From an uncultured Blautia sp. (GTDB lineage: Bacteria; Bacillota; Clostridia; Lachnospirales; Lachnospiraceae): 29,254 nucleotides of DNA. The DNA lies in NCBI GenBank assembly GCA_934394545.1, contig CAKRRG010000036.1, positions 1 to 29,254 of the forward strand, written 5' to 3'. The translations under genes were made by a program, and so were the position numbers. Below are positions 1-8,805 of this stretch, one piece after another; the stretch's first letter is position 1; the number at the start of each line of letters is the position of its first letter. Under the pieces are notes generated by a model, which did not search any database, was not told the DNA's origin, and worked only from the letters and a program-made list of their open reading frames with translations.

Positions 1-198
1 GGCGAAAATCATGTGGAACAGCGCGTCCTGGATTTCCTGCAGCAGGCTGAGATTTCTTTTACCTTAAAAGAGAAGATTATCGCATCTGTGCGTCGACAGT
101 CAGATCCTGTTCTTATGGCGGGAGAGCTTTGCTCCAGTGACCTGGATCCGGAGCTGGCGGGAATTCTTATGGAGATATTGACAGCAAAGAGAAATTGA
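1..198 (+). CDS. C-terminal end of an unrecognised protein (5' end outside window)
   Basis: The reading frame is open from the first base and ends with TGA at 196-198, giving at least 65 residues. An in-frame GTG at 13 has no ribosome site in view and codons before it are also open, so the gene most likely starts upstream of the window. The peptide is soluble and looks helical, with mixed charge (FLQQAEISFTLKEK and similar). No motif or family is recognised. No clear terminator follows it. It lies on the same strand as sbcD but almost 1 kb away, so it is probably a separate transcript. Confidence 0.5.
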   Translation, partial: GENHVEQRVLDFLQQAEISFTLKEKIIASVRRQSDPVLMAGELCSSDLDPELAGILMEILTAKRN

Positions 199-280
199 TT
201 TAAAAACTGGTATTGATGTAATATATTGATAGAATAAAAAATAGATGAAAATACAATCGAAAATATGTTCACTTTTCCAG

Positions 281-309
281 GTGACAAAAAGCGACAGATG
301 TGGTAGTAT
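281..309 (+). promoter_or_regulatory. Predicted sigma-A promoter leading into the 18-bp repeat array
   Basis: GTGACA (281-286), a 17-bp spacer and TAGTAT (304-309) make a fair match to the housekeeping promoter. Predicted transcription would begin within a few bases of the first repeat at 314. No protein gene follows within range, so if active this promoter would make a non-coding or decayed transcript. Confidence 0.35.
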
Positions 310-313
310 AAAT

Positions 314-597
314 ACATCAACAAAAGAGAAATACGGAAAACACTTAAGATATCTGAGAAACGAAAGAAAGTCATAAAGTACAAAAGAACTTAAAAATACA
401 AAAGAGCTTAAGATTACAAAAGAATTTAAGGATACGAAGGATTTCCGAAACACCAAAGATCAACAGAAGTACCAGAGAATTTCCAAATACAAAAGCATTA
501 TAAAAGTACGAAAGACCAATAGAGTACCAAAGAATACTTAACTACAGAAGATTTTAGAATACCTTAGAAACTTAAAAGACCGCGAAATATCTCAGAG
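314..597 (+). repeat. Degenerate tandem array, about 13-15 units of ~18 bp
   Basis: Units begin with AC and follow roughly ACMAAAGAAYTTAARRAT. The clearest copies start at 380, 398, 416, 434, 452, 471, 489, 508, 526, 544, 561 and 579, with lengths of 18, 18, 18, 18, 19, 18, 19, 18, 18, 17, 18 and 19. Less regular units precede them from 314. The first three (380-433) are the best preserved and read in frame as TKELKN, TKELKI, TKEFKD. The frame has a TAA at 374 just before, no start codon, and later 17- and 19-bp units break the codon phase. There are no spacers, so it is not CRISPR. It is either a decayed repetitive gene or a minisatellite. Confidence 0.7.
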
Positions 598-637
598 ACA
601 CATCCGATAAAATTATAACAAAACACATCAGAAAAAT

Positions 638-660
638 GGCTGGGAACTAACTTCCCAGCT
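638..660. other. Perfect short hairpin, possible weak terminator
   Basis: GCTGGGAA (639-646) and TTCCCAGC (652-659) pair perfectly around a five-base loop, with one extra G-T pair outside. The run of A at 632-636 would give a U run after the stem on a minus-strand transcript. On the plus strand only TATAAATC follows. It could end a transcript of the repeat array weakly, or one coming from the right. Confidence 0.35.
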
Positions 661-997
661 ATAAATCATAACAATATCTAATTGATCCCGTTTGTAGAAA
701 CAATTATACTGATTAAGTTAAATTGGAAATTTATAGCCCTTTGTAACAAAATAATGTATACTGAAAGTACATCATAAACAAAAGTTATAAAGAAAATAAA
801 AATGTGGAAGACATAAAATAATCAGCCGTTTTCATCCGGATTCGCTGAATGAAGTGGAGGATGTCTCTATTCAGTGAGCACAGGATATAAATGAAGCGTA
901 CCGGATACTGAGCCAGAGCAATAGTCATGAAATAAAGAACATACATAGAAAAGAAGCTCATGGTGCAGATAAACATAAACCCGGGAAAAAAGGACAG

Positions 998-1055
998 GTC
1001 GCGAAGCGACTGCGTTCATGAGCAAGTAGCAAAGCGGACCTGGAATGTCCGCTTT
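998..1055 (+). repeat. Two adjacent hairpins; the second has a relative at 8806-8828
   Basis: The first hairpin is GTCGC-GAA-GCGAC (998-1010). The second pairs AAAGCGGAC (1031-1039) with GTCCGCTTT (1047-1055) around the loop CTGGAAT (1040-1046). The same loop within a closely similar stem recurs at 8806-8828 ahead of another gene. There is no U run, so this is not a usual terminator. It may belong to a small dispersed repeat family or act in the leader of sbcD. Confidence 0.55.
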
Positions 1056-1175
1056 ACTGTCTTTCCATGCAATATGTGAATCCGCTGTTGGTTCTGGATT
1101 CACAGAGAATATAAACGAAGCCTGTAAAAAGCTAAGGATATGGAAATGCATGAACCGTAAGGAACAGGGGGAATT

Positions 1176-2327
1176 ATGAAAATATTTCACTTATCAGATT
1201 TACATATTGGTTTAAAATTAATTAATCGTGATCTCAGAGAAGATCAGGAATACATACTAGATCAGATTGTCAGGAAGGCTGAAGAGGAAATGCCGGATGC
1301 AATTGTGATCGCAGGAGATATTTATGACAAGGCAGTTCCGTCGGCAGAAGCGGTTGAAGTTTTTGACCATTTTGTTGGAAAGCTTCGGGAGTCAGTACCG
1401 GATTCTGTGATTATGATGATCAGTGGGAACCATGACAGTGCACCTCGTGTAAACTGTTTTCGAAGTGTACTTGGAAGGCAGAAGATCTATATGATCGGAA
1501 TGCCGCCTCAGACAGAAGAAGATCACATTGAGAAAGTAGTACTTCAGGATGAATATGGTCCGGTGAATTTTTATTTGCTTCCTTTTGTGAAGCCTTCTAT
1601 GGTAAAGCTGATTACTGGTACAGATGAAAATGGGAATAATCTTTCCTATAATGAGTCAATTCACCGGCTGATTAAACGAGAGAAGGTAGATATAAGCCAG
1701 AGGAACGTTCTGGTCAGCCATCAGTTCTATCTTCCGGCAGGGGGAAATGCGGAAGATGTAGAACGTATGGATTCGGAGGTCCGCACAGTGGGAAATATTG
1801 ACCAGGTATCTGCGGATATTCTGGAGGGATTTGATTATGCAGCACTTGGACATATACATAAGCCAATGAAGGTTGGCAGTGAATTTTACCGTTACTGTGG
1901 TACTCCGCTTGCATGTTCTGTTAGTGAAGCTGGTCAGAATAAAGGAATTATAATGATTGACATAAGACAAAAGGGCGAAATCACTACAGAAGTAATTCCA
2001 TTGAAGCCACTGCACCAGATAAAGGTGATCAAAGGAAATCTTGAGAGTGTGTTAGCACAGAGCTGTATGGACTATGTGACAGTTGTCCTTACGGATAAAG
2101 TAGATCTGGATGTGATTGACATGCAGGACCGCTTGCGGCTGGCGTTTCCAGGACTTCTGGAGATTCGCCGTGAATCTGCCCGACAGGCAGACTATGTCCG
2201 TTATACTGCCTGTGAGAAAGAACTGAACCCATTTGAACTATGTTGTCAGTTTCTTGGGAATACAGATGAGGAAGAGCAGAAGATTCTTCAGGATATTATT
2301 AATACGGTACAGGGGGTGGCAAAATGA
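1176..2327 (+). CDS. sbcD: Exonuclease SbcCD subunit D (Mre11-type nuclease)
   Basis: This is the nuclease subunit of the SbcCD complex, which cuts hairpins, cruciforms and blocked DNA ends in the cytoplasm. The 383 residues match the family length. The metallophosphoesterase motifs are all present: DLH (Asp8, His10), GD (Asp48), GNHD (Asn85, His86), His182 and GHIH (His226, His228). These residues bind the two metal ions of Mre11-type nucleases. The ATG at 1176 follows a GGGGG ribosome site at about 1166. The stop overlaps the start of sbcC by four bases, so the two are translationally coupled. Confidence 0.96.
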   Translation: MKIFHLSDLHIGLKLINRDLREDQEYILDQIVRKAEEEMPDAIVIAGDIYDKAVPSAEAVEVFDHFVGKLRESVPDSVIMMISGNHDSAPRVNCFRSVLGRQKIYMIGMPPQTEEDHIEKVVLQDEYGPVNFYLLPFVKPSMVKLITGTDENGNNLSYNESIHRLIKREKVDISQRNVLVSHQFYLPAGGNAEDVERMDSEVRTVGNIDQVSADILEGFDYAALGHIHKPMKVGSEFYRYCGTPLACSVSEAGQNKGIIMIDIRQKGEITTEVIPLKPLHQIKVIKGNLESVLAQSCMDYVTVVLTDKVDLDVIDMQDRLRLAFPGLLEIRRESARQADYVRYTACEKELNPFELCCQFLGNTDEEEQKILQDIINTVQGVAK

Positions 2328-5300
2328 GACCTGTAAAGCTTACTATGCAGGCATTTGGTTCCTATGGAAAACTGACACAGATCGATTTCCGGGAATTGAA
2401 TCAGAATCTGTTTCTCATAACCGGTGATACCGGTGCGGGAAAAACAACAATATTTGATGCAATCGTATTTGCTCTTTATGGGGAAGCCAGCTCCGGAACA
2501 AACAAAAAAGAAGGTATTGTATTGCAGAGTCAGTATGTGGGACTGAATGTAGAGCCCTTTGTAGAGCTGGTGTTTTCAGAAGGAACAGGGGAGAACTGCC
2601 AGCTTTATACAGTACGGCGTGTTCCACGTCATCTGAAGCTTCTGACCAGAGGTGCAGGGAAAAATACTGGAAGCCGGGAGGTGACCGGTTCTGTAAGTCT
2701 GATCATGCCGGATGGTACCGAATACCCACAGAAGGAAGCTGATAGCAAGCTGGGGGAGATCCTCGGTCTTACAAAAAGCCAGTTCATGCAGGTTGCTATG
2801 ATTGCACAGGGAGAATTTATGGAGCTTCTCCGTGCGAAATCAGACGATAAGAAGGTGATTTTCCGAAAGCTGTTTCATACAGGATTATACCAGGATATTG
2901 TGGATGAGCTGATGAGGCGTAAACGTTCTCTTGAGAAGGACATAGACGAGATCAGGACTGCCTGTCAGACAGAAACTGCGCATGTGGTTATCCCTTTGGA
3001 ATATGAGAAATATGAGGAAATGGATGCACAGAAAAAGCAGATCCAGAGCGGTAAAATTATTGTTATGGATCAGTTTCTTGCAAATCTTGCAGGGCTGTGC
3101 GGTGAATTAAAAAATAGTAGGAACTCAGCGAAGAAGGAACTAGAGGCAGCTTCGAAAATCCGTGATGAGAAAAGAGATATTTACAATAATGCCATTCAGC
3201 TGAATGTGTTATACAGCCAGCTTGAGAAAGCTGTTAAACAGTTGGAAGAGTGCAGAGACGCAGAAGTACAGATTAAAGAAAAAATCACTCTTTCAGATCA
3301 GATAAAAAAGGCATATGAAATAAAAGGCGAATACGTGCGGTATCAGGATTCCAGGAAGAATCTGCGGAATCGGGAAAATGCGCTAAAAGAGCAGCAGGAG
3401 TGCAGACCGCAGTTGGAAAATGTATCCCGAATTGCCACCGAAGAGGGAAAACAGACAAAAGCTGCCCTGGACAGGGAGCTTGCCGTTTATACCAGTGTTT
3501 CGGAGCGTGTAAAGAAAGAACTGAAGCTTCTTGAGCAGATTAAAGAAGCAGAGATGTCGGCTAAAATGAGCCAGAAAGCTTTTGATATAGCACAAAATGC
3601 TGACCGGAAGGCAAGAGTGGCAATAGAGGAACTGGAGAAAAAGGAAACAGAATGGCGTCTCCGGTCTGAAAAACTTGGTGATATCAATGAGAAAATTGCA
3701 GTGTGGAATGGGAAAAAACAAGATTTTACATTGCTTGATGCAGATGCCTGTGAAACAAGTGAGCTTCTGGAAAGTGTAGAAACACAGAGACAACAGGCAG
3801 AAAAAGTTAAAGCTTCGTATATTGGGATAAGACAGTCTTACGAAAGAAGAAATCAGGAATATGAGTCCATGAGACGTACATTTCTGGACGAGCAGGCAGG
3901 CTTTTTGGCCAGAGAGCTTCAGCCAGGTAAACCCTGTCCGGTATGTGGTGCGTTGGAACATCCCAATCCGTGTATATCGTCATCGGTTCATGGCAATCTG
4001 ACCCGTGAAATTCTGGATCAGACAGAAAAAGAAGTTATAGAACTCCGAGGAAAACAGGAGCGGATGGCTGGAGAAGCAAAGTTGAATGCAGCTCTGACAG
4101 CGGAGAAAGAAAAGCTTCTATTGGAACATCTCTCGAAGCTGGCAAGTCGTATCGTGGAGAAAGGGCTGGAATTTCAGGAAAAGGATACAGCACGGTTTGG
4201 TTGGGAAGAAGAGACAATTCCTATCTTGAAAGAACCATTGGATTCATATGAGAAAGAAAAAGTGTTCACAGTACTGGAAGAAATTAAAAATCTTCTGGGC
4301 AAATGGAAGGTGAAACTTCAGGAAGAAGGAGAACGACTTAGTGTCCAGAAAAAAGAACTGCGTACTCTTCAGGAGAATTTAAGCCTGATGGATCAGAAGA
4401 AAAAGGCGGCGAAAAATGCAGCAGAAAAAAGTGCACAGAGCCTGACTGATACGGCAGCTGCTGCTAGAAGCGCTGTGGCTCTTCTGGAACAGCTTATGAA
4501 TTCCAGAGAGTATCCGTCCAGGGATGCCGCCATACAGGAGTATGATCAGGCGAAGAAGAAAAAGGAACTGGCAGAGAGCGTTTTTCAAACGGCTCAAGAG
4601 AAGGAAAAAGAAGCATCGGCCAGTTTGGTGAGATGTACAGGTCTGATCCAGCAGTATGAACATGAACTTCCGGAGTTACAAAGGATTTGTCAGGAGAGAA
4701 TGAATCAGTATCATACACTGATGAACGAAAAAGATATGACAGAAAGTGAATGGATTGCTATAGCAGACAATCACTTCAGGGAAGAAGCTGAGTTGCTACA
4801 AAAGGAAGCGGATACCTGGCAGAGAAAGAAAATTGCCGCACAGACAGCTGAGAAAACGGCAAGGGATGCCATTGGAGGGAGAAAGCAGCCTGACCTTGCA
4901 CTTGCAAAAGTACAGATGGAAGCGGCAGAACAGAATCGGGTTCAGGTACAGAATAGATTTGATCAGTATAAAGAACTGTATAAAGCAGATAAAGATGCTT
5001 GTGATGCACTTGCTCCACAGATGGATAAGCGCAGAAAAATCATTGAACAGCATACAAAGCTGGAAACGCTTTACAAGCTTCTTTCCGGAAACATGTCCGG
5101 AAACCGTATGGATCTGGAAACTTACGTGCAGAGATACTATCTGGAGAAGATTCTCTATGCGGCTAACCGCCGTTTTGCGGATATGTCTGCAGGGCAATTT
5201 GAGCTTCGTATGGTGGATGATGAAAATGCAGGCAAAGGAAAGAACCGAGGCCTGGATCTTATGGTATATTCCAACGTAACCGGAAAGGAACGTGAAATTC

Positions 5301-5599
5301 GTACGCTTTCTGGTGGAGAATCGTTTATGGCTGCATTGTCACTGGCGCTTGGAATGGCAGATCAAATCCAGGAGAGCTCAGCTGCAATTAACCTGGATGT
5401 TATGTTTGTAGATGAGGGCTTTGGCTCTCTGGATGAACATTCCAGAGAGCAGGCGGTAAAAGTACTTCAGGAACTTGCCGGTGGAAGTAAAATGATTGGA
5501 ATCATTTCCCACGTGACAGAATTGAAGCAGGAGATTGAAGACCAGCTGATTGTAGGAAAAGATGAAAAAGGAAGCCATGTGAAGTGGCAGATATGCTGA
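2324..5599 (+). CDS. sbcC: Exonuclease SbcCD subunit C (Rad50/SMC-type ATPase)
   Basis: This ATPase partner of SbcD opens DNA ends for the nuclease. The 1091 residues show the Rad50 layout: an N-terminal Walker A, GDTGAGKT (34-41); a long coiled coil rich in Glu, Lys and Gln; a zinc hook CPVC (Cys538, Cys541) near the middle; a second coiled coil; and a C-terminal half with the signature LSGGE (995-999) and Walker B ending in Asp1030-Glu1031. All key residues are intact. Its ATG overlaps the sbcD stop. It converges on the HAD gene, whose stop is only three bases away, with no visible terminator between them. Confidence 0.96.
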   Translation: MRPVKLTMQAFGSYGKLTQIDFRELNQNLFLITGDTGAGKTTIFDAIVFALYGEASSGTNKKEGIVLQSQYVGLNVEPFVELVFSEGTGENCQLYTVRRVPRHLKLLTRGAGKNTGSREVTGSVSLIMPDGTEYPQKEADSKLGEILGLTKSQFMQVAMIAQGEFMELLRAKSDDKKVIFRKLFHTGLYQDIVDELMRRKRSLEKDIDEIRTACQTETAHVVIPLEYEKYEEMDAQKKQIQSGKIIVMDQFLANLAGLCGELKNSRNSAKKELEAASKIRDEKRDIYNNAIQLNVLYSQLEKAVKQLEECRDAEVQIKEKITLSDQIKKAYEIKGEYVRYQDSRKNLRNRENALKEQQECRPQLENVSRIATEEGKQTKAALDRELAVYTSVSERVKKELKLLEQIKEAEMSAKMSQKAFDIAQNADRKARVAIEELEKKETEWRLRSEKLGDINEKIAVWNGKKQDFTLLDADACETSELLESVETQRQQAEKVKASYIGIRQSYERRNQEYESMRRTFLDEQAGFLARELQPGKPCPVCGALEHPNPCISSSVHGNLTREILDQTEKEVIELRGKQERMAGEAKLNAALTAEKEKLLLEHLSKLASRIVEKGLEFQEKDTARFGWEEETIPILKEPLDSYEKEKVFTVLEEIKNLLGKWKVKLQEEGERLSVQKKELRTLQENLSLMDQKKKAAKNAAEKSAQSLTDTAAAARSAVALLEQLMNSREYPSRDAAIQEYDQAKKKKELAESVFQTAQEKEKEASASLVRCTGLIQQYEHELPELQRICQERMNQYHTLMNEKDMTESEWIAIADNHFREEAELLQKEADTWQRKKIAAQTAEKTARDAIGGRKQPDLALAKVQMEAAEQNRVQVQNRFDQYKELYKADKDACDALAPQMDKRRKIIEQHTKLETLYKLLSGNMSGNRMDLETYVQRYYLEKILYAANRRFADMSAGQFELRMVDDENAGKGKNRGLDLMVYSNVTGKEREIRTLSGGESFMAALSLALGMADQIQESSAAINLDVMFVDEGFGSLDEHSREQAVKVLQELAGGSKMIGIISHVTELKQEIEDQLIVGKDEKGSHVKWQIC

Positions 5600-5602
5600 G
5601 TC

Positions 5603-6265
5603 TTATGAAAGTGTATTTATAAATTTGTAAAATTCTTCCAGTGCACCAAAATCTTTAATCTGACAATCTGCCAGACGCTGGATTTCTTTCTGGTTTTCTT
5701 CACGGCTGTCATAGACAGCTGCGACAAGGAATCCGTCGTTTTTGGCAGTTGTCAGGGCGTGAAGAGAATCTTCGAAGACAATAGTATTGCTTCTGTCAGT
5801 GCCAAGGAATTTTAAAGCCTCGCGGTAAATTTTGGGGTCATCTTTTCCGGCGCCCACAGAAGTACAGGTAAAAATACCACTGAAATAATTTAATATTTGG
5901 CATCGCTTCAAAGCGGCTACAACCAGAGATTCCTCTGCCGCAGTGGTGATACACATTTTGACTCCGTCATTATGAAGCTGCACCAGGAACTCCTTCAGAT
6001 GGGGCTTCAACTGAACATCGAAACGGTAGAAATCATCTACAAGAGCAACGGCGTCTTTAATGATCTGGTCGCTAGTCTGTTTTACACCATAATGCTCAAT
6101 AAAGTAGTCGGCAGCCTGTTGGAGACTCATGGTTGCAAGCACCTGGTCCAGATCTGGTTCCGGTTCAATTCCCTGGCTGCGCAGATAATCCTCCCCAACA
6201 TGATCCCAGGCAGACATGGAATCCAGAATTGTGCCGTCCAGATCCCAGATTGTACCCCTTAACAT
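5603..6265 (-). CDS. HAD-superfamily phosphatase downstream of thiE
   Basis: This 220-residue HAD hydrolase of the beta-phosphoglucomutase/phosphatase kind carries motif I as DLDGT (Asp8 nucleophile, Asp10), a Thr in ITTAAEES (about 108) for motif II, Lys145 for motif III and FEDS (Glu165, Asp166) for motif IV. A helical cap lies between residues 15 and 90. Its start overlaps the end of thiE by seven bases, so the two share a transcript. That placement suggests a role in thiamine metabolism, such as dephosphorylating thiamine phosphate or a pyrimidine phosphate, but sequence alone cannot fix the substrate. Confidence 0.85.
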   Translation of the reverse strand: MLRGTIWDLDGTILDSMSAWDHVGEDYLRSQGIEPEPDLDQVLATMSLQQAADYFIEHYGVKQTSDQIIKDAVALVDDFYRFDVQLKPHLKEFLVQLHNDGVKMCITTAAEESLVVAALKRCQILNYFSGIFTCTSVGAGKDDPKIYREALKFLGTDRSNTIVFEDSLHALTTAKNDGFLVAAVYDSREENQKEIQRLADCQIKDFGALEEFYKFINTLS

Positions 6266-6918
6266 GAAGGGACTTCCTTTGGCTGAGTCATCTTTGCGGT
6301 AAGCTCTTTCAGTTCTTTGGTAGCTTTTTCAATATCTTTTGCGGCAAAGAGAGCACTGATTACGGCAACTCCGCATATTCCACTTCCAGCAAGCTCCATA
6401 ACATTGTCGTGAGAAATTCCGCCGATAGCTACGACTGGGATATTTACAGCTTCACAGATTTGTCTGATCGTTTCATGACTGATGCATCCGGCATTTTTTT
6501 TGGTTCCGGTCTGGAAGGCGGCGCCTACACCAAGATAATCTGCACCATTTTTTTCTGCCTGGATGGCTTCCTCCACGGTGTGAGCAGAAACTCCGATAAT
6601 CTTGTCCGGACCCAGGATTGCTCTTGCGTTAGCTGCAGCCATATCCTCCTGCCCTACATGGACACCATCGGCGTTGATTTCTTTTGCGATTTCTACGTTG
6701 TCATTGATCACAAAAGGTACATGGTATCTGGCGCATAACTCTTTGATTTCCAGGGCTTCCTTCAGGAAATTATCTGTATCCAGATCTTTTTCACGAAGCT
6801 GAACGAAGGTGGTGCCGCCTTTTAAAGTGTCTTCCACTTGTTCATATAAGGTTTTGCCATTTAACCAGCTGCGGTCTGTGACGGCATAAAGTAAAAGCTC
6901 TTTTTCACTGCAATTCAT
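6259..6918 (-). CDS. thiE: Thiamine phosphate synthase
   Basis: ThiE joins the pyrimidine pyrophosphate and the thiazole phosphate to make thiamine phosphate. The 219 residues form a TIM barrel with the family signatures in order: FVQLREKDLD, VPFVINDNVEIA, DGVHVGQED, GVSAHT, GVGAAFQTGTKKNA (the phosphate/TK motif) and PVVAIGGI. No other thiamine gene is visible, so the precursors must come from elsewhere or by salvage. The upstream region has a good promoter (6960-6988) but no sequence resembling a TPP riboswitch. It is followed directly by the HAD phosphatase. Confidence 0.93.
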   Translation of the reverse strand: MNCSEKELLLYAVTDRSWLNGKTLYEQVEDTLKGGTTFVQLREKDLDTDNFLKEALEIKELCARYHVPFVINDNVEIAKEINADGVHVGQEDMAAANARAILGPDKIIGVSAHTVEEAIQAEKNGADYLGVGAAFQTGTKKNAGCISHETIRQICEAVNIPVVAIGGISHDNVMELAGSGICGVAVISALFAAKDIEKATKELKELTAKMTQPKEVPSC

Positions 6919-6959
6919 TTGTAAAACCTGCCTTTTCTGTTTTTGATACGGTTATCATC

Positions 6960-6988
6960 ATTATATAAAATGATGTATAAAAAGTAAA
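6960..6988 (-). promoter_or_regulatory. Predicted promoter of thiE-HAD operon
   Basis: Read on the minus strand, TTTACT (6988-6983), a 17-bp spacer and a perfect TATAAT (6965-6960) lie about 40 bp before the thiE start. The -10 region overlaps a small inverted repeat (CATCATT / AATGATG), which may be chance or an operator. Confidence 0.55.
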
Positions 6989-7051
6989 GAGAATTAAGGC
7001 TTTGGTGCATCGAGGAGCAATTACATATCGCCAAGTTTGCAGATCAGCAGG

Positions 7052-7080
7052 TTGTTATTTGCAGAACAGAATGGTACAAT
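7052..7080 (+). promoter_or_regulatory. Predicted extended -10 promoter of the AAA-ATPase gene
   Basis: TTGTTA (7052-7057), a 17-bp spacer and TACAAT (7075-7080) preceded by TGG give an extended -10 promoter. Transcription would begin near 7087, leaving about 70 bases of leader before the ATG at 7156. This also argues against the more upstream GTG at 7096. Confidence 0.5.
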
Positions 7081-7155
7081 AAAAAATATCTTGAAGTGTT
7101 ACTGGAAACAAAATTGCAGATAATGATACGTGCAGAAATGGAAAGGTGTGAGGCA

Positions 7156-8745
7156 ATGGGAATGTTTGTGAATCCAGGGAATGAAGCATTTGCAGTTGCA
7201 TTGAATTCGGAGATTTATGTTGATAAAACAGGATTGCTTACCTATACGAATAAAGTTATGAACACTTTGCAGGGATATATCTGCAACAGCCGTCCTCGGC
7301 GATTTGGAAAGTCAATTACGGCAAACATGCTCACCGCTTATTACAGTAAGGGTTGTAGTTCGAAAGAAATGTTTTCCACATTGAAAATCAGTAAGGATAA
7401 AGAATTTGAAAAACATTTGAATCAATATGATGTACTTCATTGGGATATTCAATGGTGTATGGAACCGGCGGGGGGCCCGGAGCGGATTGTTTCTTATATT
7501 TCGGAGAAAACGATTTTTGAACTAAAAGAATATTATCCCAATATACTTCCTGAAGGAATCCGTTCATTGCCGGAGGCATTGTCACGGATCAATGCGGTAT
7601 CCGGAACAAAATTTATTGTGATCATCGATGAGTGGGATGTTCTGATTCGTGATGAGGCGGCAGATCTTAGCGCACAGGAAGAATATATTAACTTTCTGAG
7701 GGCAATGTTCAAAGGAACAGAGCCTACAAAGTATATTCAATTGGCATACCTGACAGGAATTTTGCCTGTGAAAAAAGAGAAGACACAGTCTGCCCTGAAT
7801 AATTTTAAAGATTACTCTATGCTGTATGCCGGTTCTATTGCACCTTATGTGGGCTTTACGGAAATCGAGGTTCAAAAATTATGTGAGGTGTATGGACAGA
7901 AGTATGAAGAAGTCAAGCGATGGTATGACGGTTATCAAATTGGAAAATGGCATGTATACAATCCGAACGCAGTGGTGAATTTGATGTTGGAGGGTGAATT
8001 CCAGAGCTACTGGTCAGGAACTGCATCCTATGAGGCAATAGTTCCACTGATCAATATGGATTTTGATGGTTTAAAAAGTGCTGTGATCGAAATGCTTTCT
8101 GGAGCTCATGTTCCAGTTGATGTCACCTCTTTTCAGAACGATACTGTCAGCTTTGCCAATAAAGATGATGTGCTGACGTATCTGATCCACCTTGGATATC
8201 TGGCCTATGATCGGATGTTTAAGACGGCTTTTATTCCAAATGAGGAAATTCGTCAGGAATTGATTCTGGCAACAAAGAGAAAAAAATGGAATGAGTTAAT
8301 GGCATTTCAAAAAGAGTCAGAGCAGCTTTTGAAAGACACTCTTCAGCTGAATGGAAATGAAGTGGCAAAAAAAATCGAGAAAATTCACATGGAATATGCT
8401 TCTGTGATTCAGTATAATAATGAAAATTCACTTAGTAGTGTTCTGTCTATTGCTTATTTAAGTTCGATGCAATATTATTTTAAACCAATTCGTGAATTTC
8501 CAACAGGTCGTGGCTTTGCGGATTTTGTGTTTATTCCTAAGCCAGAGTTTCAGAATTACTATCCGGCGCTTGTTGTGGAACTGAAATGGGATAAAAGTGT
8601 TAAAGCGGCATTGGATCAGATTAAGAATAGAAAATATCCGAATTCCATATTGGATTACGCGGGAGAACTTTTGCTGGTGGGAATTAATTATGATGAAAAA
8701 ACAAAGGAACACGAATGTCATATTGAAAAGTACGAGAAATGCTGA
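7156..8745 (+). CDS. AAA-ATPase_like / PD-(D/E)XK nuclease-domain protein
   Basis: These 529 residues fit the family with an N-terminal AAA-ATPase_like domain (PF09820) and a C-terminal PDDEXK_9 domain (PF08011), common in several near-copies in gut Clostridia and Bacteroidetes. The start MGMFVNPGNEAF and the SEIYVDKTGL block are typical. The P-loop is RPRRFGKS (46-53), Walker B ends in IIDEWD (Asp158, Glu159), and the nuclease-like core has Asp456 in FADFVF and ELK (Glu475-Lys477). The ATG at 7156 was chosen because AAAGG lies about ten bases before it and family members start here. ATG 7162 is also possible. The role in the cell is not established for this family. It has its own promoter and no operon partner. 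Confidence 0.85.
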   Translation: MGMFVNPGNEAFAVALNSEIYVDKTGLLTYTNKVMNTLQGYICNSRPRRFGKSITANMLTAYYSKGCSSKEMFSTLKISKDKEFEKHLNQYDVLHWDIQWCMEPAGGPERIVSYISEKTIFELKEYYPNILPEGIRSLPEALSRINAVSGTKFIVIIDEWDVLIRDEAADLSAQEEYINFLRAMFKGTEPTKYIQLAYLTGILPVKKEKTQSALNNFKDYSMLYAGSIAPYVGFTEIEVQKLCEVYGQKYEEVKRWYDGYQIGKWHVYNPNAVVNLMLEGEFQSYWSGTASYEAIVPLINMDFDGLKSAVIEMLSGAHVPVDVTSFQNDTVSFANKDDVLTYLIHLGYLAYDRMFKTAFIPNEEIRQELILATKRKKWNELMAFQKESEQLLKDTLQLNGNEVAKKIEKIHMEYASVIQYNNENSLSSVLSIAYLSSMQYYFKPIREFPTGRGFADFVFIPKPEFQNYYPALVVELKWDKSVKAALDQIKNRKYPNSILDYAGELLLVGINYDEKTKEHECHIEKYEKC

Positions 8746-8805
8746 AACTACAGGCGTTTATTAGAAATTATTTGATAAAATTTGTATAATTGTTTGTAAG
8801 CAGAA

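Larger units (their letters stand above)
199..1175. other. Gene-free stretch of about 977 bp, AT-rich, with repeats and hairpins
   Basis: No open frame here has a ribosome site and a believable protein. The left part is strongly A-rich on the plus strand and holds a promoter-like site (281-309) and a degenerate 18-bp tandem array (314-597). A short perfect hairpin follows at 638-660. From 661 to about 990 nothing clear is seen, apart from a weak inverted repeat around 851-880 (GCTGAAT / ATTCAGT). Two neighbouring hairpins lie at 998-1055, about 120 bp before sbcD. No good sigma-A promoter for sbcD was found. Confidence 0.6.

Noticed and set aside
100..456. Minus-strand frame with SFVFLS-like repeats over the 18-bp array
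   Set aside because: It is the mirror image of the tandem repeats, has no ribosome site and runs through the 5' gene fragment. The hexapeptide pattern follows from the 18-bp period.
314..597. CRISPR-like array
   Set aside because: Units are about 18 bp, directly joined without spacers and heavily diverged, and no cas gene is in the window.
6919..7051. TPP riboswitch before thiE
   Set aside because: No CUGAGA-type core or typical paired arms were seen, and the promoter lies only about 40 bp before the gene. A covariance search would settle it.
7096..7155. Longer start (GTG 7096) for the AAA-ATPase gene
   Set aside because: The promoter at 7052-7080 would put the RNA start only about 9 bases before it, no ribosome site precedes it, and known family members begin with the MGMFVNPGNEAF-like text at 7156.
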